From NCBI RefSeq assembly GCF_014204625.1, contig NZ_JACHLU010000005.1, positions 62,001-126,000 on the forward strand: a stretch of 64,000 nt of DNA, written 5' to 3'. Each line of letters begins with the position of its first letter. Position 1 is the stretch's first letter. The position numbers and the translations under genes were made by a program. This DNA comes from Gillisella vitis (GTDB lineage Bacteria; Pseudomonadota; Alphaproteobacteria; Rhizobiales; Rhizobiaceae). Of this stretch, positions 48,418-57,056 are shown piece by piece. The notes under the pieces are model-generated. The model was given only the letters and a program-made list of their open reading frames with translations, was not told the origin of the DNA and did no database searches.

Positions 48418-48435
48418 TATGTTATCGATAACATA
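48418..48435. promoter_or_regulatory. LacI/GntR-type operator 2 (perfect palindrome)
   Basis: TATGTTATCGATAACATA is a perfect 18-bp palindrome placed between the divergent 2-hydroxyacid dehydrogenase and idnO genes, 35 and 46 bp from their starts. It matches operator 1 and the known GntR/IdnR box type; the LacI-family gene at 51012 is the likely binder. Confidence 0.75.
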
Positions 48436-48481
48436 AACAATGAAACAAACGCTTGTCGAGCTAAAAAATCCGGAGGACGCC

Positions 48482-49240
48482 ATGTCTCTTACTCTTTTCG
48501 ATCTCACCGGCAAACGCGCCCTGGTGACGGGGTCGTCGCAAGGCATTGGGCTGGCTCTGGCCAAAGGCATGGCAGCCGCGGGCGCATCCATTGTGCTCAA
48601 TGGCCGCGATCCTGAAAAGCTTGCCCAGGCAGCAGCACAATTTGACACAGGCGTCGATATTCTGGCCTTTGATGTCACCGACCATGCAGCCGCCCGCGCC
48701 GCCATTGATCAGTTTGAAGAACACACCGGCCCCATTGATATTCTGGTCAACAATGCCGGGATGCAGCACCGTGGCCCGCTGGAAGAGTTTCCCGTGGATG
48801 CCTTTGAGCGACTGTTGCGCACCAATATTTCCAGTGTTTTCAATGTTGGACAGGCTGCTGCCCGCCATATGATTGGGCGCGGACAGGGAAAAATCATCAA
48901 CATCGCCAGCGTGCAAACGGCACTGGCGCGACCATCCATTGCCCCCTACACCGCCACCAAAGGCGCTGTTGGCAATCTGACCAAAGGCATGGCCACTGAT
49001 TGGGCAAAATACGGATTACAATGCAACGCTATTGCGCCCGGCTATTTCGACACGCCATTGAACGCCGCCCTTGTCAATGATCCCGCCTTTTCTGAATGGC
49101 TTGAAAAACGCACACCCGCCGGGCGCTGGGGCAAGGTGGATGAACTGGTCGGAGCCTGTATTTTCCTCGCCTCCAATGCCTCAACCTTCGTCAATGGACA
49201 TATTCTCTATGTCGATGGCGGCATTACGGTGTCTCTTTGA
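48482..49240 (+). CDS. idnO: Gluconate 5-dehydrogenase / 5-ketogluconate reductase (IdnO)
   Basis: A 252-residue short-chain dehydrogenase, start at 48482 (GGAGG six bases upstream). Cofactor motif TGSSQGIGLALAKGM, NNAGMQHRGPLEEFP, catalytic Ser in NIASVQTALARP, and YTATKGAV with the catalytic Tyr and Lys. GLQCNAIAPGYFDTPLNAALV and RTPAGRWGKVDELVGA closely match IdnO. Reduces 5-keto-D-gluconate to D-gluconate, passing it to the gluconokinase encoded one base downstream. Confidence 0.9.
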   Translation: MSLTLFDLTGKRALVTGSSQGIGLALAKGMAAAGASIVLNGRDPEKLAQAAAQFDTGVDILAFDVTDHAAARAAIDQFEEHTGPIDILVNNAGMQHRGPLEEFPVDAFERLLRTNISSVFNVGQAAARHMIGRGQGKIINIASVQTALARPSIAPYTATKGAVGNLTKGMATDWAKYGLQCNAIAPGYFDTPLNAALVNDPAFSEWLEKRTPAGRWGKVDELVGACIFLASNASTFVNGHILYVDGGITVSL

Positions 49241-49241
49241 G

Positions 49242-49751
49242 ATGAAAACTGCACAGAAGATTGTGATCATGGGTGTGTCCGGCTGTGGCAAGTCCTCGGT
49301 GGGCGCTGCATTGGCAGAAAAGCTCGGCGCGACGTATGTTGATGGCGATGACCTGCATCCGCCGGAAAACATCGCCAAGATGCGTGCGGGCCAACCGCTT
49401 GATGATGATGATCGCTGGCCTTGGCTTGCCCATGTCGGCAAAACACTGGAGGCACGCCAAGGTACGGCCATTATCGGCTGCTCGGCCTTGAAGCGCAGCT
49501 ACCGCGATACCATCCGCGCGGCAGTGTCGGAGCCTGTGCTGTTCGTGCATCTGGCGGGCAGCCGCGAGGTCATCGCCGCGCGCATGGGCAAGCGCTCTGG
49601 CCATTTCATGCCGGGCTCATTGCTCGAAAGCCAGTTTGCAGCGCTGGAACCGCCACAAGATGACGAGCTGGCCCTGACAGTCAGCATTGAGCAATCGCTG
49701 GATGACATCATTTCAACCATCCTGTCAGCATGGACGGAGGCAAGATCATGA
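49242..49751 (+). CDS. gntK: Gluconokinase
   Basis: A 169-residue P-loop kinase of the GntK/IdnK family that makes 6-phosphogluconate. Walker A GVSGCGKSS, then YVDGDDLHPPENIAKMRAGQPLDDDDRWPWL, the signature of thermoresistant gluconokinases, and CSALKRSYRD. Begins one base after idnO and overlaps the next start (ATGA). Completes the path L-idonate, 5-ketogluconate, gluconate, 6-phosphogluconate. Confidence 0.93.
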   Translation: MKTAQKIVIMGVSGCGKSSVGAALAEKLGATYVDGDDLHPPENIAKMRAGQPLDDDDRWPWLAHVGKTLEARQGTAIIGCSALKRSYRDTIRAAVSEPVLFVHLAGSREVIAARMGKRSGHFMPGSLLESQFAALEPPQDDELALTVSIEQSLDDIISTILSAWTEARS

Positions 49752-50635
49752 GCAACGCAGTCGCCTTGATTGGTGCTGGCGCAATGGGCAGCGCCATTGG
49801 TACACGTCTGGTCAAAACCGGCAATCGTTTAAGCGTTTTCGATCTTGACCGCGAAAAACGCGCCGTGCTGACAGCACTGGGTGCGTTAGATGCTGAAACG
49901 GCAGCGCAGGCCGCGTCACTGTCCGACACCATCATTCTCAGCCTCAACTCGCCCAAAATCGTGCGGGCGGCGGTGTTTGGCAAGGATGGCGTTGTCGCTG
50001 GCGCCAGGCGCGGGGCCTTGATTATCGATATGTCATCGATTGATCCGGAAGCCACCAGGGATCTTGCCGCAGAAGCCGCCGATCAGGGCTTGCGCTGGGT
50101 GGATAGTCCTTTGTCGGGTGGCGCGCCAAAAGCCTTGATTGGTGAATTGACGCTGATGGCAGGCGGCAGTGAACAGGACGTGGCAGACGCCCATAAAGTC
50201 TTGCAGCATGTTGCCAGCAATTACACCCACATGGGACCGGTTGGCGCTGGCCAGACCACAAAACTGATCAATCAGGTGCTGTGCGGCCTGAATTTTCTGG
50301 CGGTTGCCGAAGCAACCCAGCTTGCGCTGGATGCTGGTGTCAATGCGGCCAAAATCCCGCAAGCCCTCAAGGGCGGGCGGGCTGACAGCGCCATTCTTCA
50401 GGAATATATGCCGCGCTTTGCTACCAAGGATTATCGGCGCACCGGGCGCATCGACAATATGGTCAAGGATCTGAACGGCGCACAGGATCTGGCGCGCCGC
50501 ACCAATACGGCCATGCCGCTGACGGCAGTCTGCGCGGAAGTGCATCGTATGCTCACGGCCGCCGGTCTCGGAGGAGAAGATCAGGCAGCCTTGATGGAGT
50601 TTTTCTCAGGCGCAAAAAGGGAGATTTCGCCATGA
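49748..50635 (+). CDS. HIBADH-family beta-hydroxyacid dehydrogenase (second copy type)
   Basis: A 295-residue enzyme starting in the ATGA overlap with gluconokinase. Fingerprint VALIGAGAMGSAIGTRLV, DSPLSGGAPKALIGELTLMAGG, catalytic lysine in GQTTKLINQVLCG. It is clearly diverged from the enzyme at 45125, so the regulon has two different beta-hydroxyacid dehydrogenases. Possible substrates include tartronate semialdehyde, threonate or another short sugar acid. Its stop overlaps the next start. Confidence 0.85.
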   Translation: MSNAVALIGAGAMGSAIGTRLVKTGNRLSVFDLDREKRAVLTALGALDAETAAQAASLSDTIILSLNSPKIVRAAVFGKDGVVAGARRGALIIDMSSIDPEATRDLAAEAADQGLRWVDSPLSGGAPKALIGELTLMAGGSEQDVADAHKVLQHVASNYTHMGPVGAGQTTKLINQVLCGLNFLAVAEATQLALDAGVNAAKIPQALKGGRADSAILQEYMPRFATKDYRRTGRIDNMVKDLNGAQDLARRTNTAMPLTAVCAEVHRMLTAAGLGGEDQAALMEFFSGAKREISP

Positions 50636-50964
50636 TTACACGTTACGCATTGTTTGAGGGCAGCATCAAGCCCGGCCAGACGGAGGCTTTTCGCGCCGCT
50701 GTCATGGCAAATATTCTGCCAAAATGGCAACAGTTTCCCGGCGCATTGGATGTGCGCGTGTCCTTTGCCGAGGCCCGCGATGATGGCGCACCGGAATTTC
50801 CAATGATCCTTGCCATCAATTATCCTGATATGGCAGCGGTGGAAGCCGCCCTTGCCAGCCCCGTGCGCACAGAGGCCCGCGCTGCCACCGAACAGGTTCT
50901 GGCCGAGTTCTTTGATGGCCGCATCCACCATCATGTGACTCTGGCCAATGAGTTTCCGCTCTGA
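50632..50964 (+). CDS. Small dimeric alpha/beta-barrel-like protein
   Basis: A 110-residue protein, translationally coupled to the preceding dehydrogenase by ATGA. It looks like a ferredoxin-like dimeric barrel (EthD/ABM-like): RYALFEGSIKPGQTEAFRAAV as strand and helix, LPKWQQFPGALDVRVSF, then a second helix around VEAALASPVRTEARAATEQVLAEFF and the HHHVTL end. Such proteins act as small isomerases, lactonases or decarboxylases or as non-enzymatic binders. Function unknown; operon membership suggests a sugar-acid intermediate. Confidence 0.7.
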   Translation: MITRYALFEGSIKPGQTEAFRAAVMANILPKWQQFPGALDVRVSFAEARDDGAPEFPMILAINYPDMAAVEAALASPVRTEARAATEQVLAEFFDGRIHHHVTLANEFPL

Positions 50965-51011
50965 AGAGCGTAAAAACAAGGTACGGTGGGATCAACAACA
51001 AAGGTTCATTG

Positions 51012-52025
51012 ATGAGCAAAAATCGCAAACCGCCAACCATGGCCGACATTGCCCGAATAACGGGCGTTTCCCCCATGACGGTTTCGCGTGCCTTCAAGGC
51101 TGACAGCCTGATCAACAGGGAAACCCGTGAAGCGATTTTGCAGGCTGCTGAAGATCTGGGCTATGTTTTCGATTCCACCGCCTCAAATTTACGTTCACAG
51201 AAAACCGACTTTGTGGCCGTGACCATCCCCTCGATCAACAATGCCAATTTTGCCGATACCGTTGGCGGCCTGTCTGAAACGCTTGCATCTCGCAATATGC
51301 AGATTCTGCTGGGCTACACCAATTACGACATGCAGGAAGAGGAACGCCTGATCGAGCAACTCCTGCGCCGCAAGCCTCAGGCTCTTGTTGTCACCGGCGG
51401 CAAACATACCGATCGTGCCCGAAAGCTGCTCGAAAATGCGCATATTCCCGTGATTGAGACCTGGGATGTTCCGACGCAACCGATTGGCCACTATGTCGGC
51501 TTTTCCAATGCTGGCGCAGTGCGCGACATGGTCGATCATTTTGTGCAGGTCGGCTATCGCCGTATTGCCTTCATCGGCGGTGATGTTGGCCGCGACACCC
51601 GTGGCAGTGACCGCCGCCTGGGCTTTCTTGATGCCATGAAGGCGCACGGGCTGGACACATCCCGGCTGATTGCCGCAGGCCCCCCACCAATCTCCATGCG
51701 AGAAGGAGCCAATGCCATGGCCCGCCTGTTGCAGGATTTTCCAGATACAGAAGCCGTGATCTGTGTATCTGACCTGTCTGCCTTTGGCGCGCTGACGGAA
51801 TGTCAGCGCCGAAACCTCTCCGTGCCAGCCCATATCGCCATTGGCGGCTTTGGCGATTATGAAATCGGCAGCATTTGTGTGCCGACACTCACCACCATCA
51901 ACGCCCGCGCCCGAGACATCGGTCAACGCACGGGCAAGCTTATCCTCGACATTCTTGATGACGAGCCCGATATTGGTCATGTTCTGATCCAGCCCAGGCT
52001 GATCGTGCGCGAAAGCAGCCGATAG
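51012..52025 (+). CDS. LacI-family repressor, GntR/IdnR-like
   Basis: A 337-residue regulator starting at 51012 (AAGG seven bases upstream; a TTG lies just before). The HTH is TMADIARITGVSPMTVSRAFK, the hinge helix follows at about residues 55-60, and the rest is a periplasmic-binding-protein-like effector domain. HTDRARKLLENAHIPVIETWD and ECQRRNLSVPAHIAIGGFGDYEIG resemble E. coli GntR. Last gene of the idnO operon, so probably autoregulated through operator 2 and also acting at operator 1; gluconate or 5-ketogluconate is the likely inducer. Confidence 0.87.
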   Translation: MSKNRKPPTMADIARITGVSPMTVSRAFKADSLINRETREAILQAAEDLGYVFDSTASNLRSQKTDFVAVTIPSINNANFADTVGGLSETLASRNMQILLGYTNYDMQEEERLIEQLLRRKPQALVVTGGKHTDRARKLLENAHIPVIETWDVPTQPIGHYVGFSNAGAVRDMVDHFVQVGYRRIAFIGGDVGRDTRGSDRRLGFLDAMKAHGLDTSRLIAAGPPPISMREGANAMARLLQDFPDTEAVICVSDLSAFGALTECQRRNLSVPAHIAIGGFGDYEIGSICVPTLTTINARARDIGQRTGKLILDILDDEPDIGHVLIQPRLIVRESSR

Positions 52026-52038
52026 GCCGCACGCCGCT

Positions 52039-53454
52039 CTAAAACCGCCCCATGAATTTGGTGAGAAGACGTGCGAGATGCCCATAGGGCGGCGACGCAA
52101 GACGTGCGGGGTTGAAGAGGCGGACTTTGGCAATTCCACGCTGGTGGGAAAAGCGCAGAAAGCCCTCCCGTCCATGATAGGCACCAAGGCCGCTCGCGCC
52201 GACGCCGCCAAAGGGCAAGTCGTTTTGCGCTATATGCAAAACTGTACCGTTTATGGTGACATTGCCTGAAATCGTTTGCGCAAGAATCTGCCGCTCGACA
52301 GAACCATCATGCGTAAAAATATAGAGCGCCAAAGGGCGAGGACGCGACCGGACGAAAGCAATGGCGTCCTCTATTGTATTGTATGGCACGATTGGAAGAA
52401 GGGGGCCGAAGATCTCTTCCTCCATCAACAGGCAATCCATCGGCGGATCGATCAGCAGGGTTGGAGCAATGCGCATTGCCGAGGCTGGCAAAACCATATC
52501 TGCCGTCACAACCCTGACACCGCGCGCGCGGCATTCCTCAAGCCCTTTGACAAGACGGGCATGAGCGCGCTCACCGACAAGACTGGTGTAATGTGCGGCA
52601 GCTGTCGCGGCGGGATAGGATCGGTGTGCTTCTTGCACAAGCATCTTGACAAGCGTGTCGAGCTTTTCGCTCTGCACCAGCACATAATCTGGTGCAATAC
52701 AGGTCTGGCCAGCATTCATCAGCTTGCCGAAGGTTATGTCCCGTGCCGCGCGGGCAACAGGATAGTCCGGGGCGATAATGACCGGCGACTTGCCCCCCAG
52801 TTCCAAAGTAACCGGGGTCAAGTTGGCCGCAGCAGCAGCCATCACCTTTTTTCCCACCTGGGTCGAGCCGGTAAAAACCAGATGATCAAAGGGCAAGGCG
52901 GAAAATGCCGATGCCACATCAACCCCACCTTCTGCCACAACAACCTCCTCTGGCGTGAAATAATCACCAATCAGTCTGGCCAGCAAGGCCGAGGTTTCCG
53001 GCACATATTCTGAAGGTTTGATCATCGCCCGGTTTCCGGCCGCCAGAATGTCGATCAATGGCCCAAGGGCAAGCAGCAACGGGTAGTTCCAGGGTGCCAT
53101 GATGCCAACAACACCGAGTGGCTGATAGTGCACCCGGTTGGCCATCTGAAAAAACTCAATCGAACAGCCACGCCGCTCTGGTCGCATCCAGCGCCGCAAA
53201 TGCTTGCGGCTATGACGCAATGCCCCCATGAGCGGCACGATTTCCAGAAGTGTCGTTTCAAAACTGGAGCGATGGCCAAAATCTCTGGAGACCGCCGCAC
53301 ACAGCATTTCCTGCTGGTCTTTCAAAAGCCGCCCAAGCCGGTTCAGCCTGTCATGGCGCATTGCCACAGAAGGGTATGGCTCTTGCTCAAAAGCACGGCG
53401 CTGGCATGCCAGCATGGAAAATAATTGCGCATGTGTGAGGGTGCAATCGTCCAA
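52039..53454 (-). CDS. calB: Coniferyl aldehyde dehydrogenase-type aldehyde dehydrogenase
   Basis: A 471-residue NAD(P)-dependent aldehyde dehydrogenase of the class 3/CalB group (short N-terminus). Active-site glutamate in VTLELGGKSP and the catalytic cysteine in MNAGQTCIAPDYVLV; FTGSTQVGKKVM is the cofactor loop and EEEIFGPLLPIVPY the C-terminal motif. PQPLGVVGIMAPWNYP-like stretch (YQPLGVVGIMAPWNYP) matches CalB. Convergent with the LacI-type gene (13 bp), so not part of that operon. Aromatic aldehyde oxidation is likely but other long-chain aldehydes are possible. Confidence 0.85.
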   Translation of the reverse strand: MDDCTLTHAQLFSMLACQRRAFEQEPYPSVAMRHDRLNRLGRLLKDQQEMLCAAVSRDFGHRSSFETTLLEIVPLMGALRHSRKHLRRWMRPERRGCSIEFFQMANRVHYQPLGVVGIMAPWNYPLLLALGPLIDILAAGNRAMIKPSEYVPETSALLARLIGDYFTPEEVVVAEGGVDVASAFSALPFDHLVFTGSTQVGKKVMAAAAANLTPVTLELGGKSPVIIAPDYPVARAARDITFGKLMNAGQTCIAPDYVLVQSEKLDTLVKMLVQEAHRSYPAATAAAHYTSLVGERAHARLVKGLEECRARGVRVVTADMVLPASAMRIAPTLLIDPPMDCLLMEEEIFGPLLPIVPYNTIEDAIAFVRSRPRPLALYIFTHDGSVERQILAQTISGNVTINGTVLHIAQNDLPFGGVGASGLGAYHGREGFLRFSHQRGIAKVRLFNPARLASPPYGHLARLLTKFMGRF

Positions 53455-53472
53455 GGCTTCACTCCGCTCGCC

Positions 53473-53545
53473 GAGAGTCTGTCAGGTTCATTTGAGTTTG
53501 TCTTATCGGCAAAACCGGCATCTACGGCCCCCTGACAAACTATAG
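53473..53545. repeat. Dispersed palindrome A half plus element B
   Basis: GAGAGTCTGTCAGGTTCATT (53473-53492) is followed directly by TTGTCTTATCGGCAAAACCG and CCCCTGACAAACTATA. Same A-B order as at 9112-9189. It lies 19 bases upstream of the aldehyde dehydrogenase start. The 387-bp gap 53455-53841 otherwise holds only the regulatory sites listed next. Confidence 0.6.
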
Positions 53546-53632
53546 AGTGCCCAACATGATCACAAATACTTAAAATTGCAGAATGTCAAAACCAGCTTCA
53601 GCAAATCTCAGGATAAACACTCCATACAAAAG

Positions 53633-53655
53633 GTTGCACATGGCTGTGTTGCAAC
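53633..53655. promoter_or_regulatory. Possible enhancer dyad for the sigma-54-like promoter
   Basis: GTTGCA (53633-53638) and TGCAAC (53650-53655) are inverted with an 11-bp spacer, about 110-130 bp upstream of the -24 element, a usual distance for an NtrC-type activator. The match to an NtrC consensus is weak. Very AT-rich DNA (53680-53760) lies between, as expected for an IHF bend. Confidence 0.3.
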
Positions 53656-53765
53656 GCATTGCCCGTTTTGCCCATTTTGTTTATTTTTGATTATATTATG
53701 AGCATAGCTCACCATATGTAGAATCAATAATGATATAAATATTTGAAATATTAGAGTTTATAAAC

Positions 53766-53781
53766 TGGCATGATCCCTGCA
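53766..53781 (+). promoter_or_regulatory. Sigma-54-type promoter for the amide transporter operon
   Basis: TGGCATGATCCCTGCA has the invariant GG and GC exactly ten bases apart and differs from TGGCACG-N4-TTGCA at two positions. It is 60 bp upstream of the binding-protein start codon. Confidence 0.6.
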
Positions 53782-53841
53782 TATCCATGACTGTATGACG
53801 CAATTCAGTCAAAACAGTCAAATAACAAGCCGGGGAACACA

Positions 53842-55092
53842 ATGACAAATTCGCATTTTTCCATGACACGACGCCGGGCCCTGCAATTGGGGAGCATGGG
53901 TGCGGGCATGTTGGCCGCACCAGCATTTGTACGACAAGGTTTTTCCAAGGAAGCCCCCATCAAGATGGGCAGTCTGCTGGATGCCACAGGACCACTTGGC
54001 CTTGAAGGTCGCCGGATGATCAAGGCCACCGAATATGCCGTCAGCCAGATCAACGAGAAAGGCGGATTGCTCGGTCGTCAGATCGAATTGAAAGCCTTTG
54101 ATACCCAGAGCGACATCAAACTCTACACCCAATACGCCCAGCAACTGGCGATGCGCGACAAGGTGGATGTCATTCAGGGCGGCATCACATCATCCTCACG
54201 CGAGGCTATCCGCCCGATTTTTGATCGCACCAAGACACTGTATTTCTACAACACCCAATATGAAGGCGGCGTCTGCGACCACAATGTGTTTTGCACCGGC
54301 ACCACGCCTGCGCAAACGGTCAACCATCTGGTCGACTATGCCACCAAGAACTGGGGCAAGAAGACCTATATCATCGCCGCTGACTATAATTACGGCCATA
54401 TCACCGCCGACTGGATGAAGAAATTTGTCACCGCCAATGGCGGCACCGTGGCGGGCGTGGACTTTCTGCCGCTGGACGTCACCAACTTTGCCTCGACCAT
54501 CAGCCGCATTCAGCAGGCCGCACCAGAGTTTGTGCTCTCGGCTCTGGTCGGTGCCAATCACCTTGGGTTCTATCGTCAGTGGGATGCCACAGGCATGAAG
54601 GCGAAAATTCCGGTTGGCTCCAGCGTGTTTGGTCTGGGTGATGAATTGCAGGCCATGGATGTTTCCACCACCGACGGCATTGTCACCTGCTATGGTTTCT
54701 ATCCGGATCTGGATACGCCCGCCGCCAAGGGGTTCGTTTCTGGCCTGCAAAAATTCATTGGCGAGGATGCCAAGGATATTTCCGAGTTGGCAACCGCCAC
54801 CTATGACGGCGTGATGCTCTGGGCCAAAGCCGTGGAAAAGGCGGGCTCCGTCGAGGCCGCCAAAGTGATCACGGCACTTGAAAGCGGCATTTCCATTGAT
54901 GCGCCTGCTGGCAAGGTGACGATGGACCCCAAGACCCATGCCACCATTCGTCCGACCTATCTGGCCGAGCCTAAAAACCGCAAGTGGGAAATTCTGGCGA
55001 CATTTCCAGATCAATATCCGGCCGATACCGGCGGGCGTTGCGATCTGATTGCCAATCCCGATACCAAGACGCAGTTCACACCTCAGTTCTAA
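53842..55092 (+). CDS. Amide/urea-type ABC transporter binding protein (Tat-exported)
   Basis: A 416-residue Peripla_BP_5 receptor of the AmiC/UrtA group. The N-terminus MTRRRALQLGSMGAGMLAAP contains a twin-arginine motif and hydrophobic stretch, so export is probably by Tat. The mature fold begins IKMGSLLDATGPLGLEG; NTQYEGGVCDHNVFCTGTTPAQ is typical of the amide/urea receptors. Ribosome site GGGGA. First gene of a six-gene operon ending in an amidase, which points to an amide or a urea-like nitrogen compound as substrate. Confidence 0.88.
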   Translation: MTNSHFSMTRRRALQLGSMGAGMLAAPAFVRQGFSKEAPIKMGSLLDATGPLGLEGRRMIKATEYAVSQINEKGGLLGRQIELKAFDTQSDIKLYTQYAQQLAMRDKVDVIQGGITSSSREAIRPIFDRTKTLYFYNTQYEGGVCDHNVFCTGTTPAQTVNHLVDYATKNWGKKTYIIAADYNYGHITADWMKKFVTANGGTVAGVDFLPLDVTNFASTISRIQQAAPEFVLSALVGANHLGFYRQWDATGMKAKIPVGSSVFGLGDELQAMDVSTTDGIVTCYGFYPDLDTPAAKGFVSGLQKFIGEDAKDISELATATYDGVMLWAKAVEKAGSVEAAKVITALESGISIDAPAGKVTMDPKTHATIRPTYLAEPKNRKWEILATFPDQYPADTGGRCDLIANPDTKTQFTPQF

Positions 55093-55158
55093 CAGTCCTC
55101 CCGGCGGGTCTCTCCCAACCCGCCGGGCTTTTCGCGTTTGATCACTTGAGGATAAAGC

Positions 55159-56025
55159 ATGGATATTTATGGCCTGATCGCCTTCAATATTGTCACCGGC
55201 ATGGCCACGCTGGTGCTGATTACCGTTGGTCTTGCGGTGATCTACGGAATGATGCGGATTATCAATCTGGCCCATGGCGAGTTCATGATGCTGGGGGCCT
55301 ATACGGCTGCGACCGCCGTGGAATATGGCGTCAATATCTGGATTGCGCTGCTGATCTTGCCGCCGATTGTGGTGGCGCTGATCGGCCTCATTCTCGAGCG
55401 CTGCGTGATCCGCTTTCTCTATGGCCGGATGATTGACACCATGCTGGCCACTTGGGGCATCAGCCTTGGGCTGGTGGGGTTGATCACCAGTATTTTCGGC
55501 AATGTCATCCATTCCGTACCCACGCCGGTCGGTGGCTTCAACATTGGCGGTTATGGAGCCAGTGGCTACAGTCTGGTTCTGCTGGCGGCCAGCATTATTG
55601 CCCTTGGCGGTCTTTACTTGCTCATGCGCCGCACCAATTTTGGCCTGATCCTGCGGGCCACCATGCAAAATCCCCGCATGGCGGCATCGCTTGGCATTCA
55701 TCCGCCCACGGTGTTCATGTCCACCTTTGCGCTGGGCGCAGGCCTTGCGGGCTTTGCGGGTGGGCTGCTGTCGCCCATTTCCGGCGTGTCGCCCTCCATG
55801 GGGGTGGCCTATGTGGCCCGCGCCTTCATCACCGTTCTGGGCGGCGGACCGGCGGTGATCATGGGCACGGGGCTGGCGTCCGGCCTGTTTGGCCTGATCA
55901 ACGAAATCGTATCCTTCCTATCCACCCCGGTTCTTGGCGAAGTGGCCTTGCTGGTGGCAGCCATTGTGCTGATCCGCAATTTGCCCAACGGCATTACCGG
56001 CCGATTTTTCAGGAGCAGCCTATGA
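55159..56025 (+). CDS. ABC permease, LivH/UrtB family
   Basis: A 288-residue permease: LVLITVGLAVIYGMMRIINLAHGEFMMLGAY near the N-terminus (residues 16-46), VIRFLYGRMIDTMLATWGISL and a C-terminal GGGPAVIMGTGLASGLFG. The RMIDTMLATWGISL segment is typical of the urea/amide branch (UrtB, FmdE-type) more than of leucine permeases. Overlaps the next gene by ATGA. Confidence 0.88.
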   Translation: MDIYGLIAFNIVTGMATLVLITVGLAVIYGMMRIINLAHGEFMMLGAYTAATAVEYGVNIWIALLILPPIVVALIGLILERCVIRFLYGRMIDTMLATWGISLGLVGLITSIFGNVIHSVPTPVGGFNIGGYGASGYSLVLLAASIIALGGLYLLMRRTNFGLILRATMQNPRMAASLGIHPPTVFMSTFALGAGLAGFAGGLLSPISGVSPSMGVAYVARAFITVLGGGPAVIMGTGLASGLFGLINEIVSFLSTPVLGEVALLVAAIVLIRNLPNGITGRFFRSSL

Positions 56026-57056
56026 CGTTGCCCATCTCTTCGCGTCTTCTCAGTTTTCTCACGGTAACAGGGCTTGGGCTGGCTGCTTTGCTACTCATGC
56101 CACTGTTTCTCGATGGTTTCAGCCTGCTTCAGGCCACGCTGTTTGTGGCTGTGGCCATTCTGGCGCTGAGCCAAGCCTTTCTCTGGGGCTATGCCGGAAT
56201 CCTGTCGTTTGGGCAGGCGGCGTTTTTTGGCCTTGGTGGCTATACCTATGCGGTCGGTATGATCAATTTTGGCGATTCCACCGGGGCCATTGCGCTCTCG
56301 ATTATCATTCCCGCCGCTTTTGCTGCCCTGCTGGGCTATTTCATGTTCTATGGCCGGATCAGCGATGCCTATGTCGGGGTGATCACGCTGACCGTCACCA
56401 CGATCCTTTATGAACTGTCCAACAGCACATCGGGGGATCAATATCGGATTGGAAGCGCCCAGCTTGGCGGTTTTAACGGAATGCCGGGGCTTGCGCCTTT
56501 CAACATTCCCGGCGAGCCGGATCAATGGCTGGATGAAAAAGGCACATGGTATGTCGCCATGGGCGCGCTGCTGCTGATCTATGTGTTGCTGCGTGGCCTG
56601 CTGGCCACATGGTTTGGCCGGGTGGTGATTGCCATCCGGGAAAACGAAACCCGCGCCATGCTGGTGGGCTATGATGTGCGCTTTTACAAACTGGCCGCCT
56701 TTGCCATCAGCGGGGCCATCGCCGGGCTGGGCGGTTGCATTTATGCGGCTTGGGGCGGGTTTGTGAACCCATCGGTGTTTGCTTTGTCGATGTCGGCGCA
56801 GGCGATTGTTTCGGTGCTGGTCGGTGGCATTGGCACGCTGCTTGGTCCCATTCTGGGGGCGGTGATCATGCAGGCGCTGATCAATCTGTCGGGCACGCAA
56901 GCGGTGATCAACCCCAGCCTCGGCATGGGGATCATCCTTGTCATCTTCGTCATTCTGGTGCCGCAGGGCATTTTGCCCTCCATTGCAGCACTTCTTTTGA
57001 GACTCAAACCAGCTCCACAACCCATTGCCGCAAAACCACAGGAGGCAAAACCATGA
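56022..57056 (+). CDS. ABC permease, LivM/UrtC family
   Basis: A 344-residue permease starting in the ATGA overlap at 56022. The diagnostic LWGYAGILSFGQAAFFGLGGY (residues 48-68) and AIRENETRAMLVGYDVRFYKLAAFAISG are clear, with about ten membrane segments and a Pro/Ala-rich C-terminal tail. ILSFGQAAFFG with Gln in place of His is common in the urea/amide branch. Overlaps the ATPase gene downstream. Confidence 0.9.
   Translation: MTLPISSRLLSFLTVTGLGLAALLLMPLFLDGFSLLQATLFVAVAILALSQAFLWGYAGILSFGQAAFFGLGGYTYAVGMINFGDSTGAIALSIIIPAAFAALLGYFMFYGRISDAYVGVITLTVTTILYELSNSTSGDQYRIGSAQLGGFNGMPGLAPFNIPGEPDQWLDEKGTWYVAMGALLLIYVLLRGLLATWFGRVVIAIRENETRAMLVGYDVRFYKLAAFAISGAIAGLGGCIYAAWGGFVNPSVFALSMSAQAIVSVLVGGIGTLLGPILGAVIMQALINLSGTQAVINPSLGMGIILVIFVILVPQGILPSIAALLLRLKPAPQPIAAKPQEAKP

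Noticed and set aside
54196..55701. 501-residue frame on the minus strand
   Set aside because: Antisense to the amide-type receptor and permease genes; no family features.
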